A DNA stretch of 49,856 bases. Origin: Polaromonas sp. GTDB lineage: Bacteria > Pseudomonadota > Gammaproteobacteria > Burkholderiales > Burkholderiaceae_C. Below the pieces are notes generated by a model. The model saw only the letters and a list, made by a program, of their open reading frames with translations, searched no databases and was not told the DNA's origin. The first letter of the stretch is position 1; the number at the start of each line of letters is the position of its first letter. The translations under genes and the position numbers were made by a program. Positions 42,064-49,685 of this stretch are shown piece after piece. The stretch spans positions 1 to 49,856 of the forward strand of contig JAQGLT010000086.1 in the NCBI GenBank assembly GCA_028292745.1. Direction: 5' to 3'.

Positions 42064-43593
42064 TCAAGCCTCCTGCGGGTTGGGCAGCGCCAGGCGCGAG
42101 ACGTCGACATCGCTGTCGTCGCCAATTTTCTCGGCGGTATCGGCACGCGCTGAATTCATCGCGGCTATCGTTTCAGCCGTCACGTCGCCGGTGATATACA
42201 CGCCGTCGAAACAGGATGCATCAAAACCATCAAGCGACGGGTTTAACAAGCCGATGGCACGCTTCATGGCTTCGACATCTTGGTAGATCAGCGCATCGCA
42301 GCCGATTTCCTGGCGGATTTCCTCCACGCTGCGGTTGTGGGCGACCAGCTCGCCCGGCGTCGGCATGTCGATGCCGTACACATTCGGAAAGCGCACCGGC
42401 GGCGCGGCGCTGGCCAGATAGACCTTGCGGGCGCCGGCGTCGCGCGCCATTTGCACGATCTCACGGCTGGTGGTGCCGCGCACGATGGAGTCATCGACCA
42501 GCAGCACATTGCGGCCCTTGAACTCGCTGGCAATCACGTTGAGCTTCTGGCGCACCGATTTTTTTCGGATGCCCTGCCCCGGCATGATGAAGGTACGGCC
42601 GACATAACGGTTCTTGACAAATCCCTCGCGGTATGGAATGCCCAGGAGGTGCGCCAGTTGGGTGGCACTGGGGCGGCTGGATTCAGGAATCGGGATGACC
42701 ACGTCGATCTCGTTGGGCGGCACGGTCGACACGACCCGCTTGGCAAGGGTTTCGCCCAAGTTCAGGCGCGCTTGATAGACCGAAATGCCGTCGAGCACCG
42801 AATCGGGACGCGCCAAATAGACAAACTCAAAAATGCAGGGTTTGAGTTGCGGATGCGCTGCGCATTGCTCGGCATGAACGGTTCCCTCCAGGTCCACGAA
42901 CACGGCTTCGCCCGGCACGATGTCGCGAACGAACTGGTGCGACGTGCCTTCCAGCGCCACCGATTCGCTGGCCACCATCACCGTGTCGCCGTCTTCATTG
43001 CGGCCCCGGCCCAGGCACAAGGGACGAATGCCGAACGGATCGCGAAACGCCAGCAGCCCGTGCCCGGCGATCAGCGCCACCACGGCATACGAGCCTCTGA
43101 CGCGCTTGTGGACGCCGCGCACGGCGGCAAACACGTCGGCGGGAGCCAATGCCAGACCGCGCGTGGTTTTCTCCAGCTCATGCGCCAGCACGTTGAGCAA
43201 CACCTCGGAGTCGCTGTCAGTGTTGATATGGCGGTGGTCGGTGTTGAACAGCTCGGTCTTGAGGTCGGCCGCATTGGTCAGATTGCCGTTGTGCGACAGC
43301 ACCAGTCCGAACGGCGCATTCACATAGAACGGCTGCGCCTCATCCTCGCTGTAGGCATTTCCAGCCGTCGGGTAGCGCACCTGGCCCAGCCCGACATTGC
43401 CCGGCAGGGCGCGCATGTTGCGAGTGCGAAACTCATCGCGCACCATGCCCTTGGCCTTGTGCATGTAGAACTTGTGCCCCTGCTGGGTGACGATGCCGGC
43501 GGCATCCTGGCCCCGGTGCTGCAGCAGCAGCAGGCCGTCGTAGATCAGCTGGTTGACCGGGGCTTTGCTGACGATGCCGACTATGCCGCACAT
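42064..43593 (-). CDS. purF: Amidophosphoribosyltransferase
   Basis: A 509-residue enzyme of the first committed step of purine synthesis, making 5-phosphoribosylamine from PRPP and glutamine. The N-terminal glutaminase starts MCGIVGIV with the nucleophile Cys2 (after Met removal Cys1), with LSHNGNLTNA and GSYAVVALI following. The phosphoribosyltransferase PRPP motif is VLLVDDSIVRGTTSREI near residues 362-378. The start is fixed by the catalytic Cys. It follows cvpA, the usual partner, after 46 bases. Confidence 0.97.
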   Translation of the reverse strand: MCGIVGIVSKAPVNQLIYDGLLLLQHRGQDAAGIVTQQGHKFYMHKAKGMVRDEFRTRNMRALPGNVGLGQVRYPTAGNAYSEDEAQPFYVNAPFGLVLSHNGNLTNAADLKTELFNTDHRHINTDSDSEVLLNVLAHELEKTTRGLALAPADVFAAVRGVHKRVRGSYAVVALIAGHGLLAFRDPFGIRPLCLGRGRNEDGDTVMVASESVALEGTSHQFVRDIVPGEAVFVDLEGTVHAEQCAAHPQLKPCIFEFVYLARPDSVLDGISVYQARLNLGETLAKRVVSTVPPNEIDVVIPIPESSRPSATQLAHLLGIPYREGFVKNRYVGRTFIMPGQGIRKKSVRQKLNVIASEFKGRNVLLVDDSIVRGTTSREIVQMARDAGARKVYLASAAPPVRFPNVYGIDMPTPGELVAHNRSVEEIRQEIGCDALIYQDVEAMKRAIGLLNPSLDGFDASCFDGVYITGDVTAETIAAMNSARADTAEKIGDDSDVDVSRLALPNPQEA

Positions 43594-43639
43594 GGTGATC
43601 CGTTCATGGTGTGTTGACCTTTCAACGTAAATTCGTTAA

Positions 43640-44125
43640 TCAATTCAGGTAGCTCGCCAACTGCCCGGGCAGCAGCGGCTTCAGGCTGGGAAGCACGTCC
43701 GTCAGCGCTCGTGCGCCTGCCGATTCCTGCCACCAGCCGCTCGATTTCAATGCGGTAATGTTCACCACGAAGGTGGCTGCCAGCAGCAGCAACACGCCGC
43801 GCAACGCACCGAAAGCAGCGCCCAGCGTACGGTCCACGGGTCGCAATCCCATGCGATGCACCAGCTTTTTCACCAAGGCGGCCAGCAAGCCCGCCAAAAA
43901 CAAGGCAGCGATAAATACGCCTACAAAGGCCACGGCATAGCGCATCGGCTCCGACGCCGATTGCCAGGGAAGCAGCAGGGCCGCCTGGGGCGCAAACCAT
44001 TGAGCGGCGTAAAAGGAAGCGACCCACCCCAGCAGCGACAGCACCTCATAGACCAGTCCGCGCCATGCGCCCAGCATCAGGGAAAAAGCCAGTACCGCTG
44101 TAAATAGCCAGTCAAGCGTCGTCAC
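43640..44125 (-). CDS. cvpA: CvpA family membrane protein
   Basis: A 161-residue protein with four predicted helices (residues about 5-25, 29-48, 65-88 and 100-122) and family features LDWLFTAVLAFSLMLGAWRGLVYEVLSLLGWV and VDRTLGAAFGALRGVLLL. It starts at a GTG. CvpA was named for colicin V production, and its cellular role is not settled. The pairing with purF is conserved widely. Confidence 0.9.
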   Translation of the reverse strand: MTTLDWLFTAVLAFSLMLGAWRGLVYEVLSLLGWVASFYAAQWFAPQAALLLPWQSASEPMRYAVAFVGVFIAALFLAGLLAALVKKLVHRMGLRPVDRTLGAAFGALRGVLLLLAATFVVNITALKSSGWWQESAGARALTDVLPSLKPLLPGQLASYLN

Positions 44126-44140
44126 AAGGCTGCCGGCGGC

Positions 44141-45055
44141 TTAAAAACTCAAGATGGCAACAGGCAGGTCAAGCGACCTGATCTTGCCGATGGCTTTTTC
44201 AGCCTCGGCCTTGCTCGCAAACGGGCCAACGCGAACCCGGGTGCGCTTGCCGTCCTTGGTGTCAGCCACCTGGGTATAGGTCTTCAGGCCGGCTTTTTCA
44301 AGCTTGGCCCGCGCTTCGTCCGCCTTGGCGGCATCGGCGAAAGCGCCAACCTGCACCACCATGCGGCCTTTGGTTTCAGCAGCGGCGGCCACCTTGGCCT
44401 CGTCCGCAGCCACGGGCTTGGCTGCCACGACCTTGGCCGGCGGCTGCGCAGCGGCGGCCCCGTTGAGAAGGGCGCTGGCCCGCGCAGCGTCTTCGGCTGG
44501 CGTAGCGGGTTTTTGTGCCGGCTTGGACTCTGGCTTGGGAACGGCAGGCTTGGCAGGCACTTTGCTTTCAGCCTTGGCATCGGGTTTGGCTTCCGCCCTG
44601 GGTTCTGATCTGGCCTCGGCTTTCACGTCACTCCGAGGTTCTGGTTTTACTTCTTTTTTGATAGCTGGGGGCGCAGGTTCGGAAAGCGCTTCAGCCGGTT
44701 TTGATGAAAAAATTTCTTCCTTCGGCGACAGGCTGGCAGCGGCAGCCACCTTCTCCGATGGGGCGGGAGGCGCCGTCACGGGCGCGGGCGCCATGGCAAC
44801 AGGCGGCGCAGGAACGACCAGCGGCTTGACTGTGTTCTTGCCGGGTATTTCTATCGGAATATCGACCGCCACAGGCCGGGGCTGGGTATCGAACAGCAAC
44901 GGAAAGCCGACGACACCCACCAGCACCAGCACGGACGCGCCAATCAGGCGGTGCCGGGCGCGCTTGCGCAGGACTTCCACGCTGTGCGCTTGAGAGGCTG
45001 AGCCGACTGGGGCAGCAGAACTGGCGTCACTGCGGCGAAACTTGAAAAACGGCAT
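44141..45055 (-). CDS. dedD: SPOR domain protein, DedD-like
   Basis: A 304-residue bitopic inner-membrane protein. A short cytoplasmic N-terminus is followed by a transmembrane helix at residues about 37-55 (RLIGASVLVLVGVVGFPLLF). A long periplasmic linker rich in Pro, Ala, Lys and Glu comes next, with repeated KPE/KAE blocks, and the C-terminal SPOR domain (about 228-304; MVVQVGAFADAAKADEARAKLEKAG) binds denuded septal peptidoglycan. DedD acts at the division septum in E. coli. The position between folC and cvpA matches the E. coli-like folC-dedD-cvpA-purF order. Confidence 0.88.
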   Translation of the reverse strand: MPFFKFRRSDASSAAPVGSASQAHSVEVLRKRARHRLIGASVLVLVGVVGFPLLFDTQPRPVAVDIPIEIPGKNTVKPLVVPAPPVAMAPAPVTAPPAPSEKVAAAASLSPKEEIFSSKPAEALSEPAPPAIKKEVKPEPRSDVKAEARSEPRAEAKPDAKAESKVPAKPAVPKPESKPAQKPATPAEDAARASALLNGAAAAQPPAKVVAAKPVAADEAKVAAAAETKGRMVVQVGAFADAAKADEARAKLEKAGLKTYTQVADTKDGKRTRVRVGPFASKAEAEKAIGKIRSLDLPVAILSF

Positions 45056-45142
45056 GGTGTAAGTGGGAATCCGTTGAAGGCCCAGGTGGGTTGCGGAGCG
45101 CTTGCAGCGCGGGCGCTGGCGGTTGGTCCGGTTGATTTGACG

Positions 45143-46453
45143 TTAAGTGGAAAGATGGGGCGCCGAAAGACGCGGTACGCCGTTTTTCAAAATGCCGCCC
45201 ACGGTGTAGAAGGAGCCAAAGACCACGATTCTATCAGCGGGGCCCGCATTCAGGACCGCCGTTTCCAGGGCAGACGCAGGGGTTTCATAGGCGGCAGCCG
45301 TCACGTCGGCCCGGACATTGCCCTTCTGCCAGACGGCATGCAGCGCCTGGCCACTGGCAGCGCGGGGCGTGGGCAGGTCGGTGAAATACCACTTGTCAAC
45401 CAGGGGTCCGACCCGGGCCAACATGGGCGCGACATCCTTGTCGGCCATGGCGCCGAAAATGGCATGCGTGCAGGGATAAAAACCCATCGCATCGAGGTTT
45501 TCCGTCAAGGCGGCGACCGAATGCGGGTTGTGCGCCACATCCAGCACCAGTGTCGGCTGGCCAGGAACAATCTGAAAGCGTCCCGGCAGCTCGACCAGGG
45601 AAAGGCCAGTGCGTACCGACTGGGCGGTGACCGGCAGCACGTCGCGCAAGGCGGTCAGCGCGGCCAACACGCCCGCGGCATTGACCAGCTGGTTCGCGCC
45701 GCGCAGCGCCGGGTAGGCCAGCCCGGCATAGCGCCGGCCCCTGCCCGCCCAGCCCCACTGCAGCTTGTCGCCCGAGAAATTGAAGTCATGCCCGAAGCGC
45801 CACAGGTCCGCCCCAAGCCGCGCCGCATGGTCCAAAATGCTTTGCGGCGGCACCGGGTCGCTCACCACCACCGGCCTGCCGGCGCGCATGATGCCGGCCT
45901 TTTCAAAGCCGATGCTTTCCCGCGTCGGGCCCAACAGCTCCATGTGGTCCAGGTCGATGCTGGTGATGATGGCGCAGTCGGCGTCCAGGATGTTGACCGC
46001 GTCCAGCCGGCCGCCCAGGCCGACCTCAAGGATGACGACGTCCAGTTTCGCGCTCGCCAGCAGCTGCAGGATGGCCAGCGTCGTGAATTCAAAGTAGGTG
46101 AGCGAGATCTCATCGCCATTTTGACTTCTAGCGCTTTCCACACTTGATAAGTGTGCTACCAAATCAGTAGCATTGACAATGTCGCCGCGCACCCGGCAGC
46201 GCTCTTCGAAATGCACCAGGTGGGGCGACGTGTAGACACCGGTGCGGTAGCCCGCCTCCATCAGAATGGCTTCGAGCATGGCGCAGGTCGAGCCTTTGCC
46301 ATTGGTGCCGGCCACCGTGATGACGGGGCAGTCGAACCGCAAGCCCATGCGGCCGGCAACGGCCTTGACGCGTTCGAGTCCCATGTCGATGCTTTTGGGG
46401 TGCAGGCGCTCGCAATGGGCCAGCCAGTCGTCAAGTGTGGTCAGATGTTCCAT
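45143..46453 (-). CDS. folC: Bifunctional dihydrofolate/folylpolyglutamate synthase
   Basis: A 436-residue Mur-ligase-type enzyme that adds glutamate to dihydropteroate and to folates. The ATP loop is VITVAGTNGKGSTCAML near residues 44-60. The family block YTSPHLVHFEERCRVRG, EVGLGGRLDAVNI, ITSIDLDHMELLG, and the C-terminal domain with LDVAHNPHSVAAL are all present. The start at 46453 gives the usual N-terminus and avoids 15 extra residues. Residues about 95-112 translate a dispersed repeat that lies in frame just before the conserved ISLTYFEFTTLAI strand. First gene of the folC-dedD-cvpA-purF-metZ-gltX cluster. Confidence 0.94.
   Translation of the reverse strand: MEHLTTLDDWLAHCERLHPKSIDMGLERVKAVAGRMGLRFDCPVITVAGTNGKGSTCAMLEAILMEAGYRTGVYTSPHLVHFEERCRVRGDIVNATDLVAHLSSVESARSQNGDEISLTYFEFTTLAILQLLASAKLDVVILEVGLGGRLDAVNILDADCAIITSIDLDHMELLGPTRESIGFEKAGIMRAGRPVVVSDPVPPQSILDHAARLGADLWRFGHDFNFSGDKLQWGWAGRGRRYAGLAYPALRGANQLVNAAGVLAALTALRDVLPVTAQSVRTGLSLVELPGRFQIVPGQPTLVLDVAHNPHSVAALTENLDAMGFYPCTHAIFGAMADKDVAPMLARVGPLVDKWYFTDLPTPRAASGQALHAVWQKGNVRADVTAAAYETPASALETAVLNAGPADRIVVFGSFYTVGGILKNGVPRLSAPHLST
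46119..46171 (-). repeat. Dispersed double-hairpin repeat, variant copy 9, inside folC
   Basis: Read on the minus strand: GCTACTGATTTGGTAGC, then the hairpin CACACTTATCAAGTGTG, then GCGCTAGAAGTCAAAA. The first part and the tail match the family; the second hairpin differs in sequence but keeps seven-base arms. It is read in the folC frame as ATDLVAHLSSVESARSQN. Confidence 0.7.
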
Positions 46454-46578
46454 AGAGAGCCGCATTGTCGCGCAAGGACAAAAACCTTCATGCGCCACGC
46501 GCAGCGGCCTTTACCTGCCACAGAGATGGCCGGCAGCGCTCCGTCAATACTTCCAACCTGCTCCAGTACATCACGGCT

Positions 46579-46640
46579 GCTACATAGTTCATAGCTGTCA
46601 GCGCGCTTGTACATTGCGCAGATGGCCTATTTCATCAATA
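46579..46640 (+). repeat. Dispersed double-hairpin repeat, copy 10
   Basis: Starts GCTACATAGTTCATAGC, then TGTCAGCGCGCTTGTAC and ATTGCGCAGATGG, with the tail CTATTTCATCAATA. It lies in the divergent folC/ArsC-like intergenic region and ends 17 bases before the ArsC-like ATG, so it forms part of that gene's 5' leader or promoter. Confidence 0.8.
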
Positions 46641-46657
46641 TCTGCCAAAATTTCCAC

Positions 46658-47005
46658 ATGATCACCCTGTACGGCATTCCCAATTGCGACACTGTCAAAA
46701 AAGCCCGCGCCTGGCTTGCCGAACACGGCCAGGCTTACCGGTTCCATGATTTCAAGAAGCAAGGCGTTCCGGCCGAGGCGCTGGCACGGTGGATGCAGGC
46801 GGTGGGGTGGGAGCGGCTGCTCAACCGCCAGGGCACGACCTGGCGCAAGCTCGACACGGCCACGCAGGCGCGTGTCACCGATGCCGCCAGCGCCCAGGCG
46901 TTCATCCACTCCAACCCGAGCGCGATCAAGCGCCCGGTGATGGATTGGGGGAAAGACATCACCGTCGGGTTTGACAGCCGGGCTTGGTTGGAGCGCCTGG
47001 CTTGA
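46658..47005 (+). CDS. ArsC/Spx-family protein (YffB-like)
   Basis: A 115-residue thioredoxin-fold protein of the ArsC/Spx/MgsR superfamily. The N-terminus MITLYGIPNCDTVKKARAWL carries the single active cysteine Cys10 in the CDTV context, with FHDFKKQGVP and IKRPVMDWG following. This pattern fits the YffB branch of proteobacteria, whose role is unclear (a glutathione-dependent thiol reductase has been proposed), rather than true arsenate reductases. The ATG at 46658 gives the family start; the frame extends upstream through a dispersed repeat. Confidence 0.85.
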   Translation: MITLYGIPNCDTVKKARAWLAEHGQAYRFHDFKKQGVPAEALARWMQAVGWERLLNRQGTTWRKLDTATQARVTDAASAQAFIHSNPSAIKRPVMDWGKDITVGFDSRAWLERLA

Positions 47006-47087
47006 AGATGTGAAGATGCGGCGAAGATTGTTGCTGTTAACCAGCTTTACAGTCCGATTATCGAACTTTCCGCCTAGAAACAGGTCT

Positions 47088-47129
47088 GATTCCCTAAAAT
47101 TGGAATCGTCTGAAGTGCATTATTCAGAC
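47088..47129. promoter_or_regulatory. Two adjacent dyads before the glycine-zipper gene
   Basis: GATTCC-N8-GGAATC (47088-47107) is followed directly by GTCTGAA-N8-TTCAGAC (47108-47129). Both have the same eight-base spacer and end 29 bases before the ATG. They could be a double operator or leader hairpins. No known binding site was recognised. Confidence 0.5.
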
Positions 47130-47158
47130 CGGGCTGAACAGTTAAAAGAGGTTACATC

Positions 47159-47878
47159 ATGACAAACGCATTCGTTAAAACACTGGTTGGTTCAACAGTG
47201 GCCGCTGCGGGCATGGCCTGCCTGCCTGCGGCGGCCATGGATATTTTGGCACGCGTTGTCTCCAGCACGCCAGTGGTCCAGCAGGTAGCGGTGCCGCGCC
47301 AGGTCTGCAACAACGAAGCCGTCATGACGCAGGCGCCCAAATCGGGCGCTGGCGCACTGATGGGGGCTTTGGCCGGGGGCGCCGCCGGCAATGCGATCGG
47401 CAATGGCAGCGGCAGGGCCGTGGCCACCATGATTGGGCTGGTCGGTGGCGCCATGGTGGGCGACCGGATCGAAGGGCCCAACACCCAGCTGCAAAACGTG
47501 CAGCAATGCGGCACGCAGACGTATTATGAAAATCGTCCCACCCACTACAACGTGGTGTACGAATACCAGGGAACCCAGTACAACACGCAGATGGCCAACG
47601 ATCCGGGTTTGTATGTGCGCCTGCAGGTCAGCCCGGTTGGCGCCATGACGCCTGCGCCGCAACCCAATGAGGTCCAGGCGCAGCAGCAGACGCAGCCCTA
47701 TTACCAGCCCGCGCCTGTCGTGCAGCCGCAACCGGTTTACGTGCAGCCGGTGGCGGTGGCGCCGGTGGTCTATCCGGCCTACGCCCCCCGCCCCTATTAC
47801 GCGCCGTACTATCCGCCCATCGGCCTGTCCCTGAACTTTGGCTACAGCCGGGGCTTTGGAGGGCATCACCGCCACTGA
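47159..47878 (+). CDS. Glycine-zipper 2TM domain envelope protein
   Basis: A 239-residue exported protein. An N-terminal signal sequence (KTLVGSTVAAAGMACLPAAA) is followed by a glycine-zipper region at about 62-105 (GAGALMGALAGGAAGNAIGNG and ATMIGLVGGAMVGDRIEG) of the type that inserts or associates with the outer membrane. A QQCGTQTYYENRPTHYNVVYEYQG block comes next. The C-terminus is rich in Pro, Tyr and Gln (repeated QPxYVQP and PYYAP), ending GFGGHHRH. Function is unknown. The ATG follows AAAGAGG. A strong terminator lies just downstream, so it is a single-gene unit. Confidence 0.8.
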   Translation: MTNAFVKTLVGSTVAAAGMACLPAAAMDILARVVSSTPVVQQVAVPRQVCNNEAVMTQAPKSGAGALMGALAGGAAGNAIGNGSGRAVATMIGLVGGAMVGDRIEGPNTQLQNVQQCGTQTYYENRPTHYNVVYEYQGTQYNTQMANDPGLYVRLQVSPVGAMTPAPQPNEVQAQQQTQPYYQPAPVVQPQPVYVQPVAVAPVVYPAYAPRPYYAPYYPPIGLSLNFGYSRGFGGHHRH

Positions 47879-47911
47879 CGTCGAGTTCTCAATTGAACTG
47901 AAATCAAATCA

Positions 47912-47936
47912 AAAGGGGCGTTCTCAACGCCCCTTT
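47912..47936. terminator. Bidirectional rho-independent terminator
   Basis: AAAGGGGCGTT and AACGCCCCTTT form an 11-bp stem with a three-base loop, and A and T runs flank both sides. It separates the plus-strand glycine-zipper gene from the minus-strand anti-sigma gene and can serve both. Confidence 0.9.
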
Positions 47937-47974
47937 CTGATGCTGCCTGCTGCACTGGCTGCGACTGCAGCAGC

Positions 47975-48763
47975 CTACATCGGCGTCTTGATGAGCGCAC
48001 CCTTGAAAAGGATCGGCCCGGTGGCAGCAGTGCCCGGCGGAACACCCCCCTTGGGCTCCAGGGTAATGGCCAATGCAGGAGACTGCTGAATGTCGCTGTC
48101 CGCCGCGGTCAACTGAACCACGGCGTCCGTGGACAGCACGCCCAGGGATTTGGCTGGCTGCCCGGGCGGCAAGGCCCACAGTTCCAGCGACTTGTCGGGC
48201 TGCTCGCGAAAGTCTCCGACTCGCTTGAGCATCAGTTTTTTGGTCTTGGGATCGAAAGTCACCAGCATCGAGGCCGATGACTTGTCGTCCGCCAGCACGG
48301 CCACGTATTCGATGGTTGGGGTGGCCGACAGTTTGGCGCTGAGTTCCTGGACCTGCGTGCTCAACCGTGTGTTGAGATTGACGCCGACGACCAGGGCCGC
48401 CAGGGCAGCCACAGCGCCTGCCGCCGTGGCGCCGCGCCACAAGCCCAGGCTGGCCCACCAGCCGCCTGTAGCGGGTGCTTGCGCGGCAGCAGAAATGCGG
48501 CGCGCCGCCTGCATGGCCTGGGCCTGCTTTTCGGCATTGACCAGGTTTTCAATCCGCTTCCAGACCGCCGGGCCGGGTGCAAGCTCCGGCTGAAGTTCGG
48601 CCACCGAGGCCAGGCGGCTTTGCCAGACCAGCGCCGCGGCGCGCAGCGTGGCGTTGCCGCGCGCCAGGGTTTCAAACCGGCGCCGCGCACCGCCGCGCAG
48701 GGTGCCCAGGGCATAGCTGGCTGCCAGTTGATCCATCAACGCAGGGTTGTTTTCAATATTCAT
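47975..48763 (-). CDS. Anti-sigma factor, RskA-like
   Basis: A 262-residue bitopic protein. The cytoplasmic N-terminus (DQLAASYALGTLRGGARRRFETLA, residues 11-34) resembles the sigma-binding part of RskA-type anti-sigma factors. One transmembrane helix lies at about 111-130 (GATAAGAVAALAALVVGVNL). The periplasmic C-terminal RskA domain includes YVAVLADDKSSASMLVTFD, LELWALPPGQPAKSLGVL and PALAITLEPKGG. It probably holds the ECF sigma factor encoded upstream at the membrane. The ATG at 48763 is used because the longer frame up to 49135 consists of a dispersed element and overlaps the sigma gene. Confidence 0.87.
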   Translation of the reverse strand: MNIENNPALMDQLAASYALGTLRGGARRRFETLARGNATLRAAALVWQSRLASVAELQPELAPGPAVWKRIENLVNAEKQAQAMQAARRISAAAQAPATGGWWASLGLWRGATAAGAVAALAALVVGVNLNTRLSTQVQELSAKLSATPTIEYVAVLADDKSSASMLVTFDPKTKKLMLKRVGDFREQPDKSLELWALPPGQPAKSLGVLSTDAVVQLTAADSDIQQSPALAITLEPKGGVPPGTAATGPILFKGALIKTPM

Positions 48764-48813
48764 GATGTTTCCACCCGGCATGCAATTCGGAAAGCAAAAA
48801 GCGTGGAGGCAAT

Positions 48814-48837
48814 AAAAGCAAAAGCAAAAGCAAAAGC
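48814..48837 (+). repeat. Hexanucleotide repeat in the anti-sigma leader
   Basis: Four perfect copies of AAAAGC lie between the sigma gene and the anti-sigma start, on the minus strand reading GCTTTT. Further GCTTTTT-like pieces follow towards the start codon. It lies in the presumed leader of the anti-sigma gene. Confidence 0.85.
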
Positions 48838-48860
48838 AGAACCAGAAACGGCAGCACAAG

Positions 48861-48957
48861 CCCCAAACCAGCCAGGGCCGCGGATCTGGCTCCGCCAGTC
48901 CGCAGGCGCAGCAGCCCCCTCGGAGCAGCGAACCACGCGAAGCGGGGAGCGTGGGGG
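48861..48957 (-). repeat. GC-rich dispersed element, second copy
   Basis: On the minus strand it begins CCCCCACGCTCCCCGCTTCG, almost identical for about 35 bases to the element at the waaC start, then diverges while keeping a CCGAGGGGG block and a CGGACTGGCGGAGCC block. It starts 6 bases after the stop codon of the ECF sigma gene. Confidence 0.85.
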
Positions 48958-48963
48958 CCATAT

Positions 48964-49539
48964 TCATGCGAACCGCTCCATGCAGCCGCGCAATTGCTCC
49001 AGGCCTCGGCGAATCCAGGTTTTCACCGTGCCCAGCGGCAGCCTGAGTTGCTGCGCCAGTTCGCTGTGGCTCAAATCGCGCAGATACGCCAGGCTGACCA
49101 CCTCGCGCTGCTTGCCCTCCAGCTGGCTCAGGCACTGGTGCAGCGCCCTGGCCTGCTCGCTGGCCTGGGTGGTGTCCATGGGGTTGGGCGCGTCGCCGGC
49201 CACCGTGTCTGAAATCACCTCGTCCAGTTCCTGCACGCGGTCGGCACGGTCGGAGGCCCGGCGGCGTAAAAAATCAAGGCCCCGGCTGCGCACCACCAGT
49301 CCCATCCAGGCCAGCGGCGGCGACAGGGTGGCCTTGTAGTCGCCGGCCACCTTCCAGATATTGAGGTAAGCCTCCTGCAGCACGTCTTCAGCCCATTCGC
49401 GGTTGGTGACCACGCGCACTGCCACGCCGTAGAGTTTGGGCGAGGTCAGGTCGTACAGCTCCTTGAGGGCCGATTCATCGGCCAAGGCCACGCGGTCCAG
49501 GAGTGCGATCAAGTGAATATCCGGGCTTTCTGGTTTCAT
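48964..49539 (-). CDS. ECF RNA polymerase sigma factor, SigK-like
   Basis: A 191-residue group 4 sigma factor. Region 2 includes LYDLTSPKLYGVAVRVVTNREWAEDVLQEAYLNIWK (near 31-66; -10 recognition). Region 4 includes QREVVSLAYLRDLSHSELAQQLRLPLGTVKTWIRRGLEQLR (near 143-184; helix-turn-helix for -35). No C-terminal extension is present. The ATG at 49539 is preferred to a TTG at 49554. It is followed by an RskA-like anti-sigma gene, the usual pairing, though the 200-bp gap filled with repeats is unusual for such pairs, which are commonly coupled. Confidence 0.92.
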   Translation of the reverse strand: MKPESPDIHLIALLDRVALADESALKELYDLTSPKLYGVAVRVVTNREWAEDVLQEAYLNIWKVAGDYKATLSPPLAWMGLVVRSRGLDFLRRRASDRADRVQELDEVISDTVAGDAPNPMDTTQASEQARALHQCLSQLEGKQREVVSLAYLRDLSHSELAQQLRLPLGTVKTWIRRGLEQLRGCMERFA

Positions 49540-49685
49540 GAACTGTATTGTCAAGCAATAGCTTTCATACGCCGCAAACCGGCGATCGGATTCATGCCGC
49601 GCCGGGCAAGCAGCCGGGCTGACCTAAAATCCCCGGCTGGAACTGCCCCTGCCCTGCGCAGCGTTTACCTCGTTACGGAACCCTC

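Noticed and set aside
42148..42180. A GCTGAATTCATCGCGGCTATC stretch near the purF 3' end resembling the dispersed repeat core
   Set aside because: It encodes the normal-looking C-terminal segment ETIAAMNSAR of PurF and lacks the second hairpin and tail.
44653..44690. A piece in dedD with AGCGCT and AGCTATCAAAA resembling a repeat end
   Set aside because: Only fragments match, and the linker is naturally repetitive and low in complexity. The match is too weak to call a copy.
49005..49135. Upstream extension of the anti-sigma frame into the sigma gene
   Set aside because: The added residues come from the GC-rich element and from antisense or alternate-frame sigma sequence. The family start is at 48763.
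49639..49670. GGAAC with a downstream CGTT before ppnP, like an ECF sigma promoter
   Set aside because: The spacing of 18 bases is off and both elements are short. It is not distinguishable from chance in GC-rich DNA.
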